Assembly: GCA_014529385.2 (NCBI GenBank)
Contig: CM043969.1
Coordinates: 15,623,446 to 15,687,445 of the forward strand
Direction: 5' to 3'
Origin: Adiantum capillus-veneris
Lineage: Eukaryota; Streptophyta; Polypodiopsida; Polypodiales; Pteridaceae
Length of the DNA stretch: 64,000 nt
Shown here: piece after piece, positions 34,152 to 46,404 of the stretch
How positions within the stretch are numbered: position 1 is the stretch's first letter
How the letters are laid out: every line of letters begins with the position of its first letter
Translations under genes and position numbers: made by a program
The notes under the pieces: generated by a model
Database searches by the model: none
Told to the model about the DNA's origin: nothing
Seen by the model: only the letters and a program-made list of their open reading frames with translations

Positions 34152-35470
34152 CTATGATTTGTCCCAAGGCCCTAACCTTTGCTTTGAACCATTTACATGA
34201 AATATGAGATACTTGTTGTTAGCCCTCATCTTTTGACCTAAAATTGGAAATATCACGATCTTCTGCATTACTGGGGTGGCTGTTCTTTGCTGAGCGGTGG
34301 ATGAAAAGCGGTAGCTTTGGGTGTTCTTGCCGTTACCCCGGTTGCCATGATCTTGTTTCTCCACATCTTTATTCGAGTTGACTTTATTTTTCCCACCCTT
34401 TGCCTTGCCAAGATCTTCAATAAGCTTCTGTGTTGGATCTATTGTATTCGTGCCACCCTGTGGGGTAGCCTATGCTTCGCCCCGGGGGAGTTCACCTTAC
34501 ATAGTATGTAACCTATCACGTGAGTTCAACAGAAGGGTATTTAAATTATTTAAAACTTACAAAAATAAATTTACATAAGGATATGTTTTTTACAAATCTC
34601 AAAAAAATTTACAGAATTTAAAAGAAAAGGGTTCATTATATTTCATAGATAATTCACAGAATAGGGATTTTAGAAAAAGAGCCTGAATGCACGTGATATA
34701 GTGGTCTTAAATATAGTGAACCCCCCGGGGCTTCGCCTCTCTCCTCTGTAAGCTTTAGCACCTCAGCGGGACACGCCCTCGCATAATGTCTGAATTTGTT
34801 GCATCTGAATTTGTTAAGAGGAATGATCTTTAGCCCTGCCCCAACATTCACCACCAAGTTCTTTGGCTGTGGCTTCCTCAGATCCCACCAGATACAAACC
34901 TTGTTTGCTGCTACCCCTAAGGCTCTGGCAAATGGGACAAACAATGGATCACCAAGCGAGGCTACGAGGTCCTTCAAGTTCTTCCTAAGCCATACTGGGA
35001 GGTTGCCAAACTCCACCCATACTGGGCAGAGATCCTTGAATTCCTCGTTAGATTCAAACAGAGGGTCCCAAGGGAGCACACAGACCGGCGCGCGATTGAA
35101 GAACAACGGGCTTTTGGCCAAAACCTTCTCAACCATTGCACTGTCGTTGAACTGTACTGACACGAATACTTTTGCTATATATTAGGTGAATATTACCGAG
35201 CCATGTTGATTCAACACCAGTGGACTGCTAAGCCAATTACAGAGCTCAGTTCTATTGGGAACTCTCTCCATAAACCCGAAAACCAGAGTGGAATTCGCTA
35301 CCTCCACTAGTTGTTTTTTCACTATGGTAGGGGGAACAACCACCGTAACGGCATCTTCCACCTCAACACGCTATGGGAGTGCCTACTTAAGTGCTTGAAA
35401 GGCTCTGTCCCCTTTAGCTACTTCAGCAGCATCCTCCTGCGACGTCGAATCTTCGTGCGACCTTTTGTTC
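34152..35470 (-). pseudogene. LINE-A ORF1 (DUF4283 / CCHC-like), split by a MITE
   Basis: ORF1 proteins of plant L1 elements bind RNA. The frame shows a DUF4283-type core (PVWVEFGNLPVWLRKNL, IWWDLRKPQPKNLVVNVGAG) and a degenerate knuckle, CNKFRHYARAC, where the second Cys and the His are changed. A stop precedes YIAKVFVSVQF near 35185. The MITE at 34482-34729 interrupts the C-terminal part just after ERGEA. The rest runs on to about 34090 with a further frame change. Confidence 0.82.
34482..34729. mobile_element. 248-bp Mutator-type MITE in LINE-A ORF1
   Basis: Inverted termini CCGGGGGAGTTCAC / GTGAACCCCCCGG, with inner inverted TATCACGTG near both ends. Target duplication GCTTCGCC (8 bp; possibly 9 with one mismatch) at 34474-34481 and 34730-34737. 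It is homologous, in opposite orientation, to the MITE at 59703-59947. Non-coding. Confidence 0.85.
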
Positions 35471-36148
35471 AATGACAGTGCACACAAGATTGTCGCTAGG
35501 ACTTTTTCCACCTGCGTCTTTCTTTGTTTCAGTTCCTCCTTACATCCTAATAAGTGGAATAGTCTTCAAACCTATTGAAATGCATCAACATAAGTTTGAA
35601 GACTTTCAACATCCAATAAAAGATAGCCAAAATTACCAAAATATCCCTATAATTTAAGAAACTTCTCAAGATACCCCTCAAATTTCAATAATTCCCAAAA
35701 CGTTAGCATGTCGTAAACCTCTTTCCATTTGTTGTATATTCACATAAAGAATCCCTCCATCACTCGTTTTGGACTCGTATACATACTCCTCATATTTGGC
35801 CTTCAATTCCCAAAATAGCCTGCAATTCTTCATAATTCTTAAATTACCCCTCGTTAACCTCACAAACATCTCAAAAGGCAAATATTTTTGCAACCAGGTT
35901 GGTCTTTCACAGATGATAGATTTAGGAGTTTAGATGGTATTGCGGGCTCTTAAATTGAAAATATTGTTGATCATTTTTAGACACAGATGCCTTTAATTGT
36001 GAGATTGTTGGTGCATAGTTTTGATTAAGACTCTTAAAGATATATCTCCATTGTCATAAAGATTAAACCCTTTAAGTTTTCTTTGTAATGAAGCTTTACT
36101 ATACTCATTTGAGCATTTTCATTATGAAAGTGAATGTGTATGTATGTG

Positions 36149-36184
<36 letters not shown>

Positions 36185-36578
36185 CAATTAACATGTCAAA
36201 TGTGTTCTAATAATTGCTCAATTTATTACAACAAAAAATGCTGCTTTCTTGAGGCCATTCTGTTCTAATAATCTCTCAGTTTATTACAACAAAAAATGCT
36301 GCTTTCTTGAGGCCATCGTGAAGTCTTCACCTTGTTTAGAACACTTCACCTTGTTTAGAAGACTCTTTTAAGCACCCATATGGATGAACTTTGAAGTGTA
36401 GAACATGTGATCCTTATGAAAGCTTCAAAAGTTTTACAAGAAAGAAATCTTGTCCTTTCAAATCCTCTCTCTCAAAAAATGGCATTCCTTTTTTCATCAT
36501 GTTGAAAAAGGCTATAGAGAACAACTAGAGTGCTTCGTTAGTTGCGTTCACATTGAATTAAGATCAAACAAAATATTC

Positions 36579-36619
<41 letters not shown>

Positions 36620-38009
36620 CATGAAAGCGTGTTAGTTTTTTCTACCTGAGAGTGTTTGAGATACCGATCTTCGTGGTTCATATGTGTACCTCCACATAAA
36701 TTGGATACCGATCATAGTGCTTCTCAGTGGTACCTCGCCAAAAACCACAAGGAGTGTTGGAGTTTTCTCAAGCTCAATGTTCATGATCATGCAAGATGTC
36801 AATGTTATTAATTATTTGTTGTTCACCATTTTTATGTTTCAAAAAGAAAGAAAACATGCAAGTCTCCTTGCATGGGAGAGTTTGCACAATCCTCCCCAAT
36901 TTTTATAATACGAGGGAACGTGCCATTCCCACGGCAACGTGCAATTTTTAGTGTGTTCATTAACTGCATTCTCAGTGTCAAAAATAAAAAAATGATAATG
37001 TTTACTCACCACGTGATTGAATGTCTATCACCAATGCACTTCCTTCCATCAATGACGTTGTTAGGAGTTTTTTGGAAGAAGTGATTGCGCATATGTACAT
37101 ACGCATGCATGGTGAATTAAATAAAGGATTGCACGTTTTCCAGAGCCTGGTGGTTACGTGGGGCCCACATGTATACAGGTAGGATAGTATGTACATAGTA
37201 CATCGATTTTCATTATCACCAGTACCAGTATGTTTTTTCTATAATAAAGAGGAGTTGGTAGCGTGTAAAACTTCTCGAGGAAGCTATCCGCGGGCCAACG
37301 ACATGAGGTAAGCAGGTCCATCAGATGGCATCTAGTGGTGTCAGGAAGTCGAATGGGGTCCCCAACTTGTACGTGGGTAAGCGAGGACACAACGTGGGTG
37401 TTTTCTTGTGATGATTACGCAGAAAGTTCATCATGAGGACTATATTTGGGGGCCACTTCACGTGGTTTTGGGATACATTATTGGAAAAAGTTGAGTGCCA
37501 GGTGTGCGGATGGATGTAGAAGGGTGACAAAAATGCACTGCGTGGCCACTTTTTGGCCTATTCGGGGTCCGTTGAGGTCAATCAAAAGGCCAAAGGTGCC
37601 CAAAGGAAAAAGAGAATTGTGGACACTGAAAAACCTAAGAAAAAGACGAGACAAATGTGAAGAGAGGAGGAAGAACAACCGCAACTGAGTTTTTGCTGTT
37701 TTTGGAGCCTGTTTTGGCCATAAACTACTCATCCGAGGTCGGATTTGAGCACTTTGATATTGAAAACTGGGATTTTTGGCCACTCCAGACGCAATAGTGC
37801 TGTCCATTTTGCCAAATTTCTCACTTTTTCCTGCTATTTTGGTTGTGTAAGTTTCTCATGTGAGCGAAGCCTCTGTTCAAATTTGTGATTGTATCTGACA
37901 TATTTCAACCATAATGTGTGAGCTATTTGCCCAATTGGTGTTGGCCTTGGTGTTGGCCCAAGCTCAATTGTATCTAAACATAAAAAATCTTCCTCTTTTG
38001 AACTGAGTG

Positions 38010-38072
<63 letters not shown>

Positions 38073-38331
38073 GAGTGGGCAAATGGATAGTCTCTCTCCT
38101 CTCACTCCATTGGTGTGTTCCCTGTCTCGGCTAGGTGGGTTGTGTAAGCCGAGTGGTGCCCCATAGTGTGTGTGTGTGTGTATCATCACAAGAGTGTGTG
38201 TTGGGTCATTATAGAGGTTTTGTGTGTGTTTCCATCCCGCTCACAACGTTGGATATACGACATCCCAAGGAGGATGCACTTCAAGAAGGTTTTGTGCTAT
38301 TGTGAGGACATCACATTTGGTATAGAAATTA
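35471..38331. other. Repeat-rich stretch without a recognised gene
   Basis: Contents: a MITE-like sequence at about 35622-35870 (CAAAATTACCAAAATATCCC resembles the end of the 27913 MITE; the other end is weak). (CT)n at about 36151-36182. A 56-bp direct duplication at about 36204-36316 (TTATTACAACAAAAAATGCT twice). A 20-bp doublet CTTCACCTTGTTTAGAA at about 36327-36362. (GA)n at about 36583-36616. (GT)n at 38014-38071 and about 38167-38181. Open frames from 36.4 to 37.8 kb are short and match no family I know. Confidence 0.55.
38014..38071. repeat. (GT)n microsatellite
   Basis: About 29 GT units. The minus-strand Thr-His open frames over it are artefacts. Confidence 0.95.
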
Positions 38332-38760
38332 TCAGATACTACCATCTTCAGCTTTGTAGAGTTCATAGGGTTCGATGGCTACCCTCTCAACCACCTTGAG
38401 CCTTCTTGCTAGTAGTAGTTGGAGTGCATCACCATATGTAGCCTCTTGCCAATACCGCACCCCATTGATGTGTAGCTCCCCCTCCAAAAACTTGTTAATT
38501 CTCGAGTTTGAGAGTGCTTTCACCACCTGAAGTCCAGGCTTCAAAGGAAGTGTCTTCACACTAGCCACAAAGCACTCAACACAATTTTTTGACCTAGGGA
38601 CTTGATGACTACAAGATTTTCCTTGAAGCAAAGAAGGGTGTGTGTAGTTAACTCTCTTTACCTGCATACGTGCCGTTTGTCGATAAAGACGCTTCTTTTC
38701 TCGAGCTTCTTGGGGAGACCATAGTGGAAGTCTCGGAGAATTTGATGGATCTTCTTTCAT
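38332..38760 (-). pseudogene. Internal ORF fragment of element F, unknown
   Basis: 142 codons directly behind the primer site of element F. The protein is basic and shows no zinc knuckle, protease or RT motif. I do not recognise it. The position matches the leader ORFs of element D, but no clear similarity is visible. It is probably part of the element and not a host gene. Confidence 0.4.
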
Positions 38761-38925
38761 AGGATTGATAGAGCACTACTTGAGAACTCCTCAGTGGGGG
38801 CACCAATTTATGACGAAGGAAATTTGGAATGGCGGCCTCTACACCAAAACAAACTCCATTGCGCCACAAGGGAAATGAGATGAGGGCACCACCTAGTCTT
38901 GGAAGCGTGGACTAGGACCGCTACA

Positions 38926-38931
<6 letters not shown>

Positions 38932-39002
<71 letters not shown>
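38932..39002. repeat. (GA)n microsatellite in element F LTR
   Basis: About 35 GA units inside the LTR-like sequence. Confidence 0.95.
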
Positions 39003-39005
<3 letters not shown>

Positions 39006-40240
39006 ACTATGAATGAAGCATTAACGGTAGTGTGTGTACAAGGAATGGATGACTTCAAACACTCCCAACACAAATAGCATATAGATTACCAAACAATCAC
39101 TCAATGATTAGCCAAGATCACATCAAGCACTCTCACACGCATATAAAACATTTCTCTTAATTAACATAAGTAAGAGGAGGAGAGGTTACTAGTACGAAAC
39201 AATTTGCACTCTAGGATGTGCAAGAATAGAGTGAATGAATGAGCTTATGGGCTCATGGTGAGTGATACAAAGGCTCAATGGGGCTGAGGGAGGCTTGAAA
39301 TTACAAAGGGGAAGGCCTCTTTATATAGGAAAGAGAGTGATTAGGAGTGAGGTTAAGATCCAAGTGTAATTTGTACAAATGAAGCTTGATTAGGGACATT
39401 CAACCAATGAAGAAGCTCCTTCCAAGTGATTTGTTGACCAATTAGCTCCATCATCACTTGTGTTGTCTTCACTCCTTCCTCCATAGCTTGAGTCCAAGAG
39501 CTTCCTTATTTTAAAATGTAAAGAATCTACATAAAATCAATACATATCTAGTAATAATAGAAAGGGGTTGAATGAGGACTTATGAATTACAACAAGATTA
39601 AGCATGACTTGAGAGGTGATTAGAAGAGGAATTTTGATGGGTTTTTGAGCTTGAGAGAGAGGAGGAAGGAGAGGAGGGTGAGAAGACTAATGGCTGATTT
39701 TTAGAGAAGGTCTCAATGTGGAAAAGGAAGGGTGTGTGTGTGTAAAGGTAGAGGGGGTGGTCTCCACCACAGTTGAAAAAATTGGCGCCCACCATTTTGG
39801 CCATATCTCCTAGACCGTAGATGCAAAAAATATAAAAAAAATATGGCCAGAATCTCCAGCTCATCATCTACAACCTTGATGAAGACAACTTTTCTTGGAT
39901 CGGAGTGGAAGTATTTTTTAAAAATTCAGCAAAATCATGTGTCTGGTTTCTTCCTTTACCAAGTCTTCCACTTGGGTCCCATTTGTTTGAATCATCATAT
40001 GGCTCCAAAGCCATGATGATATGAGCCACTCATGACCCTTGAATCATGGGTGCATGGCTCCACAACCACATCATATTTTTTCTTTTCACATTTACATATT
40101 TTCCCTTTCCTTTACCACGAGGTTCTCCCTCTACCTTTCACCTCCGGTGAACTAGTCAAGAAAAATTCCTATCAAATCATTTTTTTTTTATTTTTCCAAG
40201 AGGTTGTTAACACTCTTTCTTTTATTGTAAACCTCTAGAA

Positions 40241-40424
40241 GCAAGGAAAACCAACAAAATATGATAAACAAAAATTTCTAATAGGCTCGGATCAACGCAT
40301 TGAGCCCCTTAGTTTATGCACAATATGCCCTTGCAAGTTTTAGAGTCTATGACCAGCTCAAAATTATATGTGACATGTTTCATTTGGCTCCATAGGTCAT
40401 ATTTGATATTTGAAGAGACAATAT

Positions 40425-40472
<48 letters not shown>

Positions 40473-42030
40473 TCTCTCTCTCTCTCTCAAGTAAGTGAAA
40501 TATATTGGTTCTCTCAACTTTCTTCTGAGTTACACGTCTTGACTTGAGTACTTGCTGTTGATAGACCTATAGGGTCTCTTAGATTGTTTCTACGAAAGAG
40601 AAGAACTTTTTTATCTCTTTTTCGCTCCCTCTTTTTGTGGATTGGCCATGCAATAGAACTGTGCGTCCACTTGTGCAAAAGTTAGGATGTTGAACTGTGA
40701 TTAAAAAAAGAAAGTGGAGGGAAAAGGCCTAAGATTCCTAAACAATGGAGTTTCATCATCCTTAGCCTTTATTTATTTTTTTGAGTGGCTTTAATTTTTA
40801 GATCCTAAGAGGTGATCATCTCTACAATGATTTAGTCTAGATAGTAGATTCTATTTTGTAGTAGAACATCAAGTTGAAGTTGAGGTACGAAAAGGGATTT
40901 TTCATCTATAACAATATTGGAAAATGCATGGTATTGTTATTGTAGGTATAGTAAAAGAGCCTTCAGCAAGTTCCATGGGAGGTGTGAAGAGTTCAATATA
41001 TAAGGAGGTGTAGCACGAAGGTTTTAGAATGGTGTTTCCAACCCTTCACAACCCTTACTACATTAGTTCCACATATGCCTCCCAAAGCTTTTGGTGAAAC
41101 AAAGCTTCAACCTTCTCCGTCTCTCTAATCTCTCTCTAGTGGTGTCATGGACTTATATTTAGCCTCTCCAAGGCTCTTTCTTCTTTGCTCCAATTTTGGT
41201 ATTTGCTGAATATCTAACTTTTGTGAGTAAAGTTTGTTCATTGAATATCTAACTTTTGTGAGTAAAGTTTGTCCATGGTGTTCGTATGCTTCTCCAACCC
41301 TCTCACTCTAGCCTTTACTCTTTGCTTTTTTGGTGTTCTGGTGGGTGTGGGCATCCTATTTGTCTTCAATGACATTCTAGGCATGTAAATAAGGGTCTCT
41401 CAATAGCATATCCCTAGCACTTTGGTGTGCTAGAGGAGACATTGCCTAAGTGTGATTGGAGAGAGGAGAGGTGTGAAGTATGTAAGATGTTCAAAAATTC
41501 AAGAAAAACCATTACATATAGCTGAAATCGGTATGAATATATAGAAATAATAAATCAAATTGATTGGTAGAATCTACAATCTCTCGAGGGACTCTCAGGT
41601 CATTAAAGATGAGTGTTGTGCACACTTGTGGTGATGCTAGCGATTGACTTCCTTGAAGACTTAATCCAACAGGTTAAAGATGTACCTCTTTTGTACTTAT
41701 CATTGTTGACTACATGCATTTTCTTGATGTTTTTGCTATATCTACTACTCACAATGCTTTGCCAAAAGTATTTTTTAAATAAGAACACCCTTGAAATTCT
41801 TTCAATTTCTTGGTCCAAATTTGAAGCATTTTTCAATGTTCACACTAAAGCTTGAATTTTATTTTTTTTCTTGACTGCAAGCTCAAAATCTAGTCAAGAT
41901 TTTTTGGACAAAAAAAGGTAGACAATGCACACATAATTAACCTCTCTTGCAGAATAGGTTACGCATCTCTATCTCTGGAAATGGTAGAGAGTGAAGCATG
42001 AACATACCTAGCTTCCTCTCTCTCTCTCTC
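40241..42030. other. A/T-rich stretch without a recognised gene
   Basis: Contains (CT)n at about 40429-40488 and a 36-bp direct doublet at about 41208-41275 (GAATATCTAACTTTTGTGAG twice). The opposed open frames at 41603-41855 overlap on both strands and look random. Confidence 0.5.
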
Positions 42031-42082
42031 TCTCAACACATACACACAGGATCCCTCACACCCAAATACACATTAATGAAAT

Positions 42083-42134
<52 letters not shown>

Positions 42135-42169
42135 CACACACACGCCCTCACACCCACACACACATCAAT

Positions 42170-42266
<97 letters not shown>
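42010..42266. repeat. Series of long (CT)n arrays
   Basis: CT runs at about 42013-42034, 42085-42131 and 42174-42266, separated by short related sequences (CTCACACCCA(A/C)A(T/C)ACACAT occurs twice). The spacing suggests a duplicated unit of about 110 bp whose CT tracts have grown. Confidence 0.9.
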
Positions 42267-42267
<1 letters not shown>

Positions 42268-42583
42268 ACAATTGGCGATGCACTTTGGCTACATACTCAA
42301 GCTAGCTGAGTTAAGAGCTGCATCTCATGGGTAAAAAAGGGAGCCAACATGATGACATGGCACTCGGCCTACTACACGCACCAATCCAGCAAATAGGGTA
42401 CCCCACAGTATGATGACCAACCCTGCCACTCTCAGCACCAGTGAACGCCAGTTGCTTGCTTGCTTGACTCACGCAAGATGGATCAGCCACGTGAGCACTA
42501 GCGAGGCTCATGAGGGAGAGCACATTGTGTTTGAGGTCCTACCCGAACTATTTCACTTTACAATCCAAATTAATGCCACATGT

Positions 42584-42605
42584 GTGTGTGTGTGTGTGTG
42601 TGTGT
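42584..42605. repeat. (TG)n microsatellite
   Basis: Eleven TG units just before the 103-bp minisatellite. Confidence 0.9.
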
Positions 42606-42630
42606 TCTCCCTCTCCCCCCCAACACACAG

Positions 42631-42676
42631 ATGCTTTGATTGGCGTGTGCTACCATGTTTGCAAGTGATGCCGAGC

Positions 42677-42736
<60 letters not shown>

Positions 42737-42790
42737 ATGTTTTGATTGGCGTGGTGCTGCCATGTTTGAAACTAACACCGTAAGCAACTC

Positions 42791-42839
<49 letters not shown>

Positions 42840-42887
42840 ATGTTTTGACTGGCGTGTGCTTCCATGTTTGTAACTGATGCCGTAAGC

Positions 42888-42950
<63 letters not shown>
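42631..42950. repeat. Minisatellite of three 103-106-bp units, each with a CT array
   Basis: TTTGA(T/C)TGGCGTG occurs at 42635, 42741 and 42844. Each unit continues with CCATGTTTG, AACTGATGCCG or a variant, then GCAACTCTC and a long CT array. The last array passes into (CA)n. Unit bodies differ at several sites while all three keep the CT tract. Confidence 0.92.
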
Positions 42951-42951
<1 letters not shown>

Positions 42952-42999
42952 TCCATTTTGAGGCTATTTGAGATCAATATTCAATTAAAATTGGGATTT

Positions 43000-43861
43000 A
43001 GTGTATTGATTGCAAAATCTTAGTTAAATTACAAGTTTGCCTTGAAGTAAATTAACAAAAATTTTCTAATGTACATAGGAACAATTTCTTAAATGCTAAA
43101 CTTTTATGGCTATTGGCTTTTAAAAAACAAAATTGAGCCATCCTTCAATTGTCTTTCAAAAGGAAAAGTAAAGTATGAAAAAGTAGAGTCAAACATTTTT
43201 TTTATTTTTGCTCGATAGGTTCACAGACTCCACGCCATAAGAAAGAGACATTTTGTAAGATTTTCTTTCAAGTGAAGAGAGAGTGACACATGGATGCCTT
43301 CTCGTTCCTCAAAAAATTTAAGTTGCTTCATATATAGTATAGATGTTTCATATATAGTATAGAGGATCTTTTAATGGACACATGTCAAGCAACAAGAATT
43401 GGATTGGATGACTTTTGTCCATATGGATACTAAGGCCTTTATAGGCAAAAAATTAGATACTCTACATGGATACCAAAAAGGTAGGGTTTCTCTTAAGCAC
43501 CAAGACAATGTAGGGTCACATACTAGTTATATATAGATTATATGTTGATGCTAACATTTAAATGTCTTATATGTGCTTACTTTTACCTTGTAGCCTTGTG
43601 TGAACTTTTTGTGCTTTTTTTCCTCATAAAGATGAGCAATTTATATTAGAAGAAAAGAGACAAAACAACTATACATCATCATCCCACTCGGGCATAGTAC
43701 GTCCTTTTTGTGCTTGTATGCATACTTTAGTTCATTGTCATTGAATGTAATGTCAATTTGGAGGTCATGGTTTCTTCATTAATTGAAGACTTAGGGCACA
43801 TTTGCATGAGAATAGTTGGACTCCAGCTTGTTGAGATTATGAAACGCTCTTTTCATTTCTT
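43000..43861. other. Spacer with a possible LINE 3' end
   Basis: No gene seen. A T-tract at about 43615-43621 followed by CCTCATAAAGATGAGCAATT resembles the 3' end of LINE-B (T-tract then CCATAAAGGGCGAGAGCA) and may be the tail of a severely 5'-truncated LINE. A 19-bp doublet TTTCATATATAGTATAGA lies at 43328-43363. Confidence 0.4.
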
Positions 43862-44115
43862 CTTTTTTTTTTCCATAAAGGGCGAGAGCAGAATTATATT
43901 AAAGAATAAGCGCAATTACAAAAGACTACCACAAGATAGTTCGGTCAATAGATACAAAATCTTGGTGTTCAAAATTACATTCGATGGTTCTAATCTATCA
44001 GGGTGATCAGGAACTCGTGCAGGTGGGCAACTAGCTGAATACCATTACTGTGTAGCCTCCTTAATCTTTCCCCATCCGCTCGGCATTCATCTAGCATTCT
44101 TTGCAAGTGTGTATA

Positions 44116-44225
44116 TGTCATAATAATCAATATCTAATTCTCCTAAATGATTTTCTCATGTTAAACTGATCATTTAATATGGGGAAGTGCCAGGAGAGAA
44201 AAAGCTAGAATATTGGTTAAGCTAG
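44116..44225 (+). repeat. Element C 5' LTR, first 110 bp
   Basis: Starts TGTCATAATAATC and breaks at AAGCTAG where element D entered. The remainder is at 50638-52117. Together they make 1590 bp, the same as the 3' LTR. Confidence 0.93.
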
Positions 44226-45769
44226 TGACGGGAGCAAAACGAACCCCAAACCCCGACGGACTCTAAAACATCGGGGACCGAATGGCGCGCCTCGAGCCTG
44301 TCATGGTAAAGCAAACAGGGGGCACCACCTAGCTTCAGCGGCTAGGACGCAAACAACACACCACCATAACAAAGTTTTCATCCAAGAGAGATGGATACTT
44401 GGGAGTAATGATGAAGAGGAAAGGGAATGAGATCAAGTGAGAGAGGGAGAGAGAGAGAGAGTGAGGGAGGGGGTATAGCGGCTTAGTACTTAGGCACCAC
44501 AAAAGGATGGCGAATCCGCACACCCTTCACACATACACAAGCTCACTCCAAAACACAAGACTAGGTGGCGATTCCGCACACCTCACATGGGCAAAACATT
44601 GCAAGAAAACATACTCACAAAACCTCAAGCTTTATTTAGAGAATTAGGCAATGAAATGGGGAGCATAGGGTAGGGGAATGAGAAGGGAGAGAGTGGTAGA
44701 GCACATGGCGGATAGGTGGGAGTTGATGGCGAAGACTCGCACGAGGATTATGGCCATCATCCTTCATTTAGTTGCCCTTCATCTTCCATAGCCAAGGGTG
44801 TAGAGGTCATGCTCAAGACAAGCATGGTGATTGCGGTGATGGTGATGGTGATGGTGTGGGTGTGTGTCTGTGCACTAGGCACACACAGTGCATAGTGTGT
44901 TCTTTGGTGATGTTGTGTGTGTCTTTAGTGTGATGGTGAACCGTCTTTATATAGGGTAGGAGGGGGGAGAAATTCTAGAATTTAAAAATGAAGAAATCAT
45001 TATCTACACAGGCCATGTGACTATGGGACCCACTTGTCTGGCTGTGTGTATATGTGCCAGAACAGCAGTCTCATGAGAGAGAGACTAAGAGAGAGAGATG
45101 GGTGAATGGAAAAAAGAGAGGTGACATGGAGAATAAAGTAACTACAAGAGGGGAGAGAGGGGAGTGTGTTCAGAGGTGAATCTGTGTGCAGATGTGTGTG
45201 AACACAAGAAAATCAGGTAACCACTGGGTGGGGATGGGTCTGTGGGCACCTTTTTCAGTGAAACTGAGTGTGTGTGAGTGTAGGGAAGGCCATCTGGCTA
45301 CAAGACAAGAGAGATTTCGAATTTTAGAGAGAGAGGGGATATTTGGATCATGGGAGAGTGTAGGAGAGAGAAAAGGGGGGGTGGGTTATACTGTTTTGGA
45401 AGATAGGAGAGGTGGCATGTGAGTTAGGGTGCATTATTGGTAAGGACAGGGGGTGGGGTAGCTTCAAGGGAGAGAGAAAGGAGAAAGGACAAGGGGAAGA
45501 GAGAGGGGGTTGACCTTTTGAGTGGAGGAGAGGAAAAGGGACACCCGGCGGCGCAATAGTGAAGAAAAAGGAGGCAAGGTGGGGATGGGCTACCCCGCAG
45601 GCATGAGGTGGCCTATTTTACCTTTCTTATATATTTACATAATCATACTTTATTTTTTTCTTACTTTTTTCCAATGCCTTTTATCACTCCCTCCCTAAGA
45701 GGGGGTTTTCATGGGGTGGGGACGAGAGAAGAGGGGTATGGGAGCTTGGCTTGTGAAAATCCCCCATCA
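44226..45769 (-). repeat. Element D 3' LTR
   Basis: 1544 bp. Its minus-strand start TGATGGGGG follows the polypurine tract. TATA-like CTATATAAAG (minus) near 44952. Contains a short GA tract and (GATGGT)n near 44835-44860. Confidence 0.9.
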
Positions 45770-45785
45770 TTAGCCCTCCCCTTTT
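45770..45785 (-). promoter_or_regulatory. Element D polypurine tract
   Basis: AAAAGGGGAGGGCTAA on the minus strand, directly before the LTR start. It is the expected plus-strand DNA primer, and it confirms the minus orientation. Confidence 0.75.
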
Positions 45786-45831
45786 GGCTAGAGGCATTCA
45801 TGTCTCTAGCTCTGTTTCTTCTTCCGCTTAG

Positions 45832-46353
45832 CTATAGGATCCGATATCGAGTTGCCTTCTGAACTAGCCATTCCATTTGGCCATTGGTGAGATTTCTGGG
45901 ATATTCATGAATGTGTAACAGGTCCGGGTGATATCTTGTTCCTTGGAATAGTGTCGGTTGATTAAAGGGGAAGCCCATAACTTCCAGAACTTTGTGCCAA
46001 TGTCCTCCTGGATCCCAAGTGAAAAATAGGATCATTGTCTGGAGTGTCCGAACAATAAAATTTGCATGCCAAATTGGACCAAATTTGTAACCACCAGTAG
46101 CGAGAGGGGAAATGAGCGTCTTCGCTCCTGCAAAGACAGAACTGAAAATTATGATTCCCAAGAGTGTACCAAGAATCCACCATATATGGCCGCCTTGTTG
46201 GTGTGGTGAGCTCAAGTTTTCTTTAGAATCCTGCTTACTGCCATGACTAGAAAAAACTGCAAGCATATCATGCTTCTTTTGGGTGTGCTCAAACATGTCA
46301 GCTTCCTTTACTGATGCTAATAGCAAGCCACCTACCTTGCGGCTTAAATACAA
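45832..46353 (-). CDS. Element D 3'-terminal ORF with a membrane segment, unknown
   Basis: 173 codons, last ORF before the 3' LTR. After a polar start it has one strong hydrophobic stretch, WWILGTLLGIIIFSSVFAGA (about residues 58-77), and an aromatic-rich C-terminal half (FFTWDPGGHWHKVLEVMGF). I do not recognise the family. The position is where envelope-like or extra ORFs occur in some plant LTR elements, but no fusion-protein signature or signal peptide is visible. It may instead be captured host sequence. Upstream, AAAGGTAAGT near the ORF start looks like a splice donor. Confidence 0.45.
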   Translation of the reverse strand: MYLSRKVGGLLLASVKEADMFEHTQKKHDMLAVFSSHGSKQDSKENLSSPHQQGGHIWWILGTLLGIIIFSSVFAGAKTLISPLATGGYKFGPIWHANFIVRTLQTMILFFTWDPGGHWHKVLEVMGFPFNQPTLFQGTRYHPDLLHIHEYPRNLTNGQMEWLVQKATRYRIL

Positions 46354-46404
46354 GCGTAATCCACTTACCTTTCTGCAAAGAGAGGATGCACTATTTGTAA
46401 AAAA

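Larger units (their letters stand above)
30237..35470 (-). mobile_element. LINE-A: decayed L1-type non-LTR retrotransposon
   Basis: Read on the minus strand it holds ORF1 (DUF4283-like, CCHC-like), ORF2 with APE-type endonuclease, RT and a C-terminal zf-RVT region, then an A-rich tail (T-rich on plus, 30237-30250). Frames are broken many times. A MITE (34482-34729) is inserted in ORF1. The 5' end is not clear. It may start a little beyond 35470. Confidence 0.88.
38332..40240 (-). mobile_element. Element F: truncated LTR element related to element D
   Basis: On the minus strand an LTR-like sequence (about 40240 down to 38811) ends ...CGTCA. It is followed by the primer-site block TTGGTGCCCCCACTGAGGA (complement of 38787-38805), which is identical to that of element D. 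The LTR end also shares GGGCACCACCTAG with element D (38885-38897 and 49183-49195), and it has a TATA-like TATATAAAG on the minus strand near 39313. No second LTR was found, so the 3' part is lost. The outer LTR border is a guess. Confidence 0.6.

Noticed and set aside
37446-37807. Overlapping ORFs on both strands in a GC-richer stretch
   Set aside because: Neither has a recognisable domain and they are mutual shadows. A possible unknown LTR fragment, but unsupported.
38332-38760. Host gene coding a 142-aa basic protein
   Set aside because: It follows an LTR primer-binding block in the orientation expected for an element-internal frame, and no family was recognised.
41603-41855. Opposed hydrophobic ORFs
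   Set aside because: Both strands are open by chance in A/T-rich DNA, and there is no supporting context.
44335-45422. Short ORFs in the element D LTRs
   Set aside because: They lie in purine-rich LTR sequence, occur in both LTRs with different ends, and show no domain.
45832-46353. Retroviral envelope gene in element D
   Set aside because: A single hydrophobic stretch is not enough. No signal peptide, cleavage site or fusion-peptide pattern is visible.
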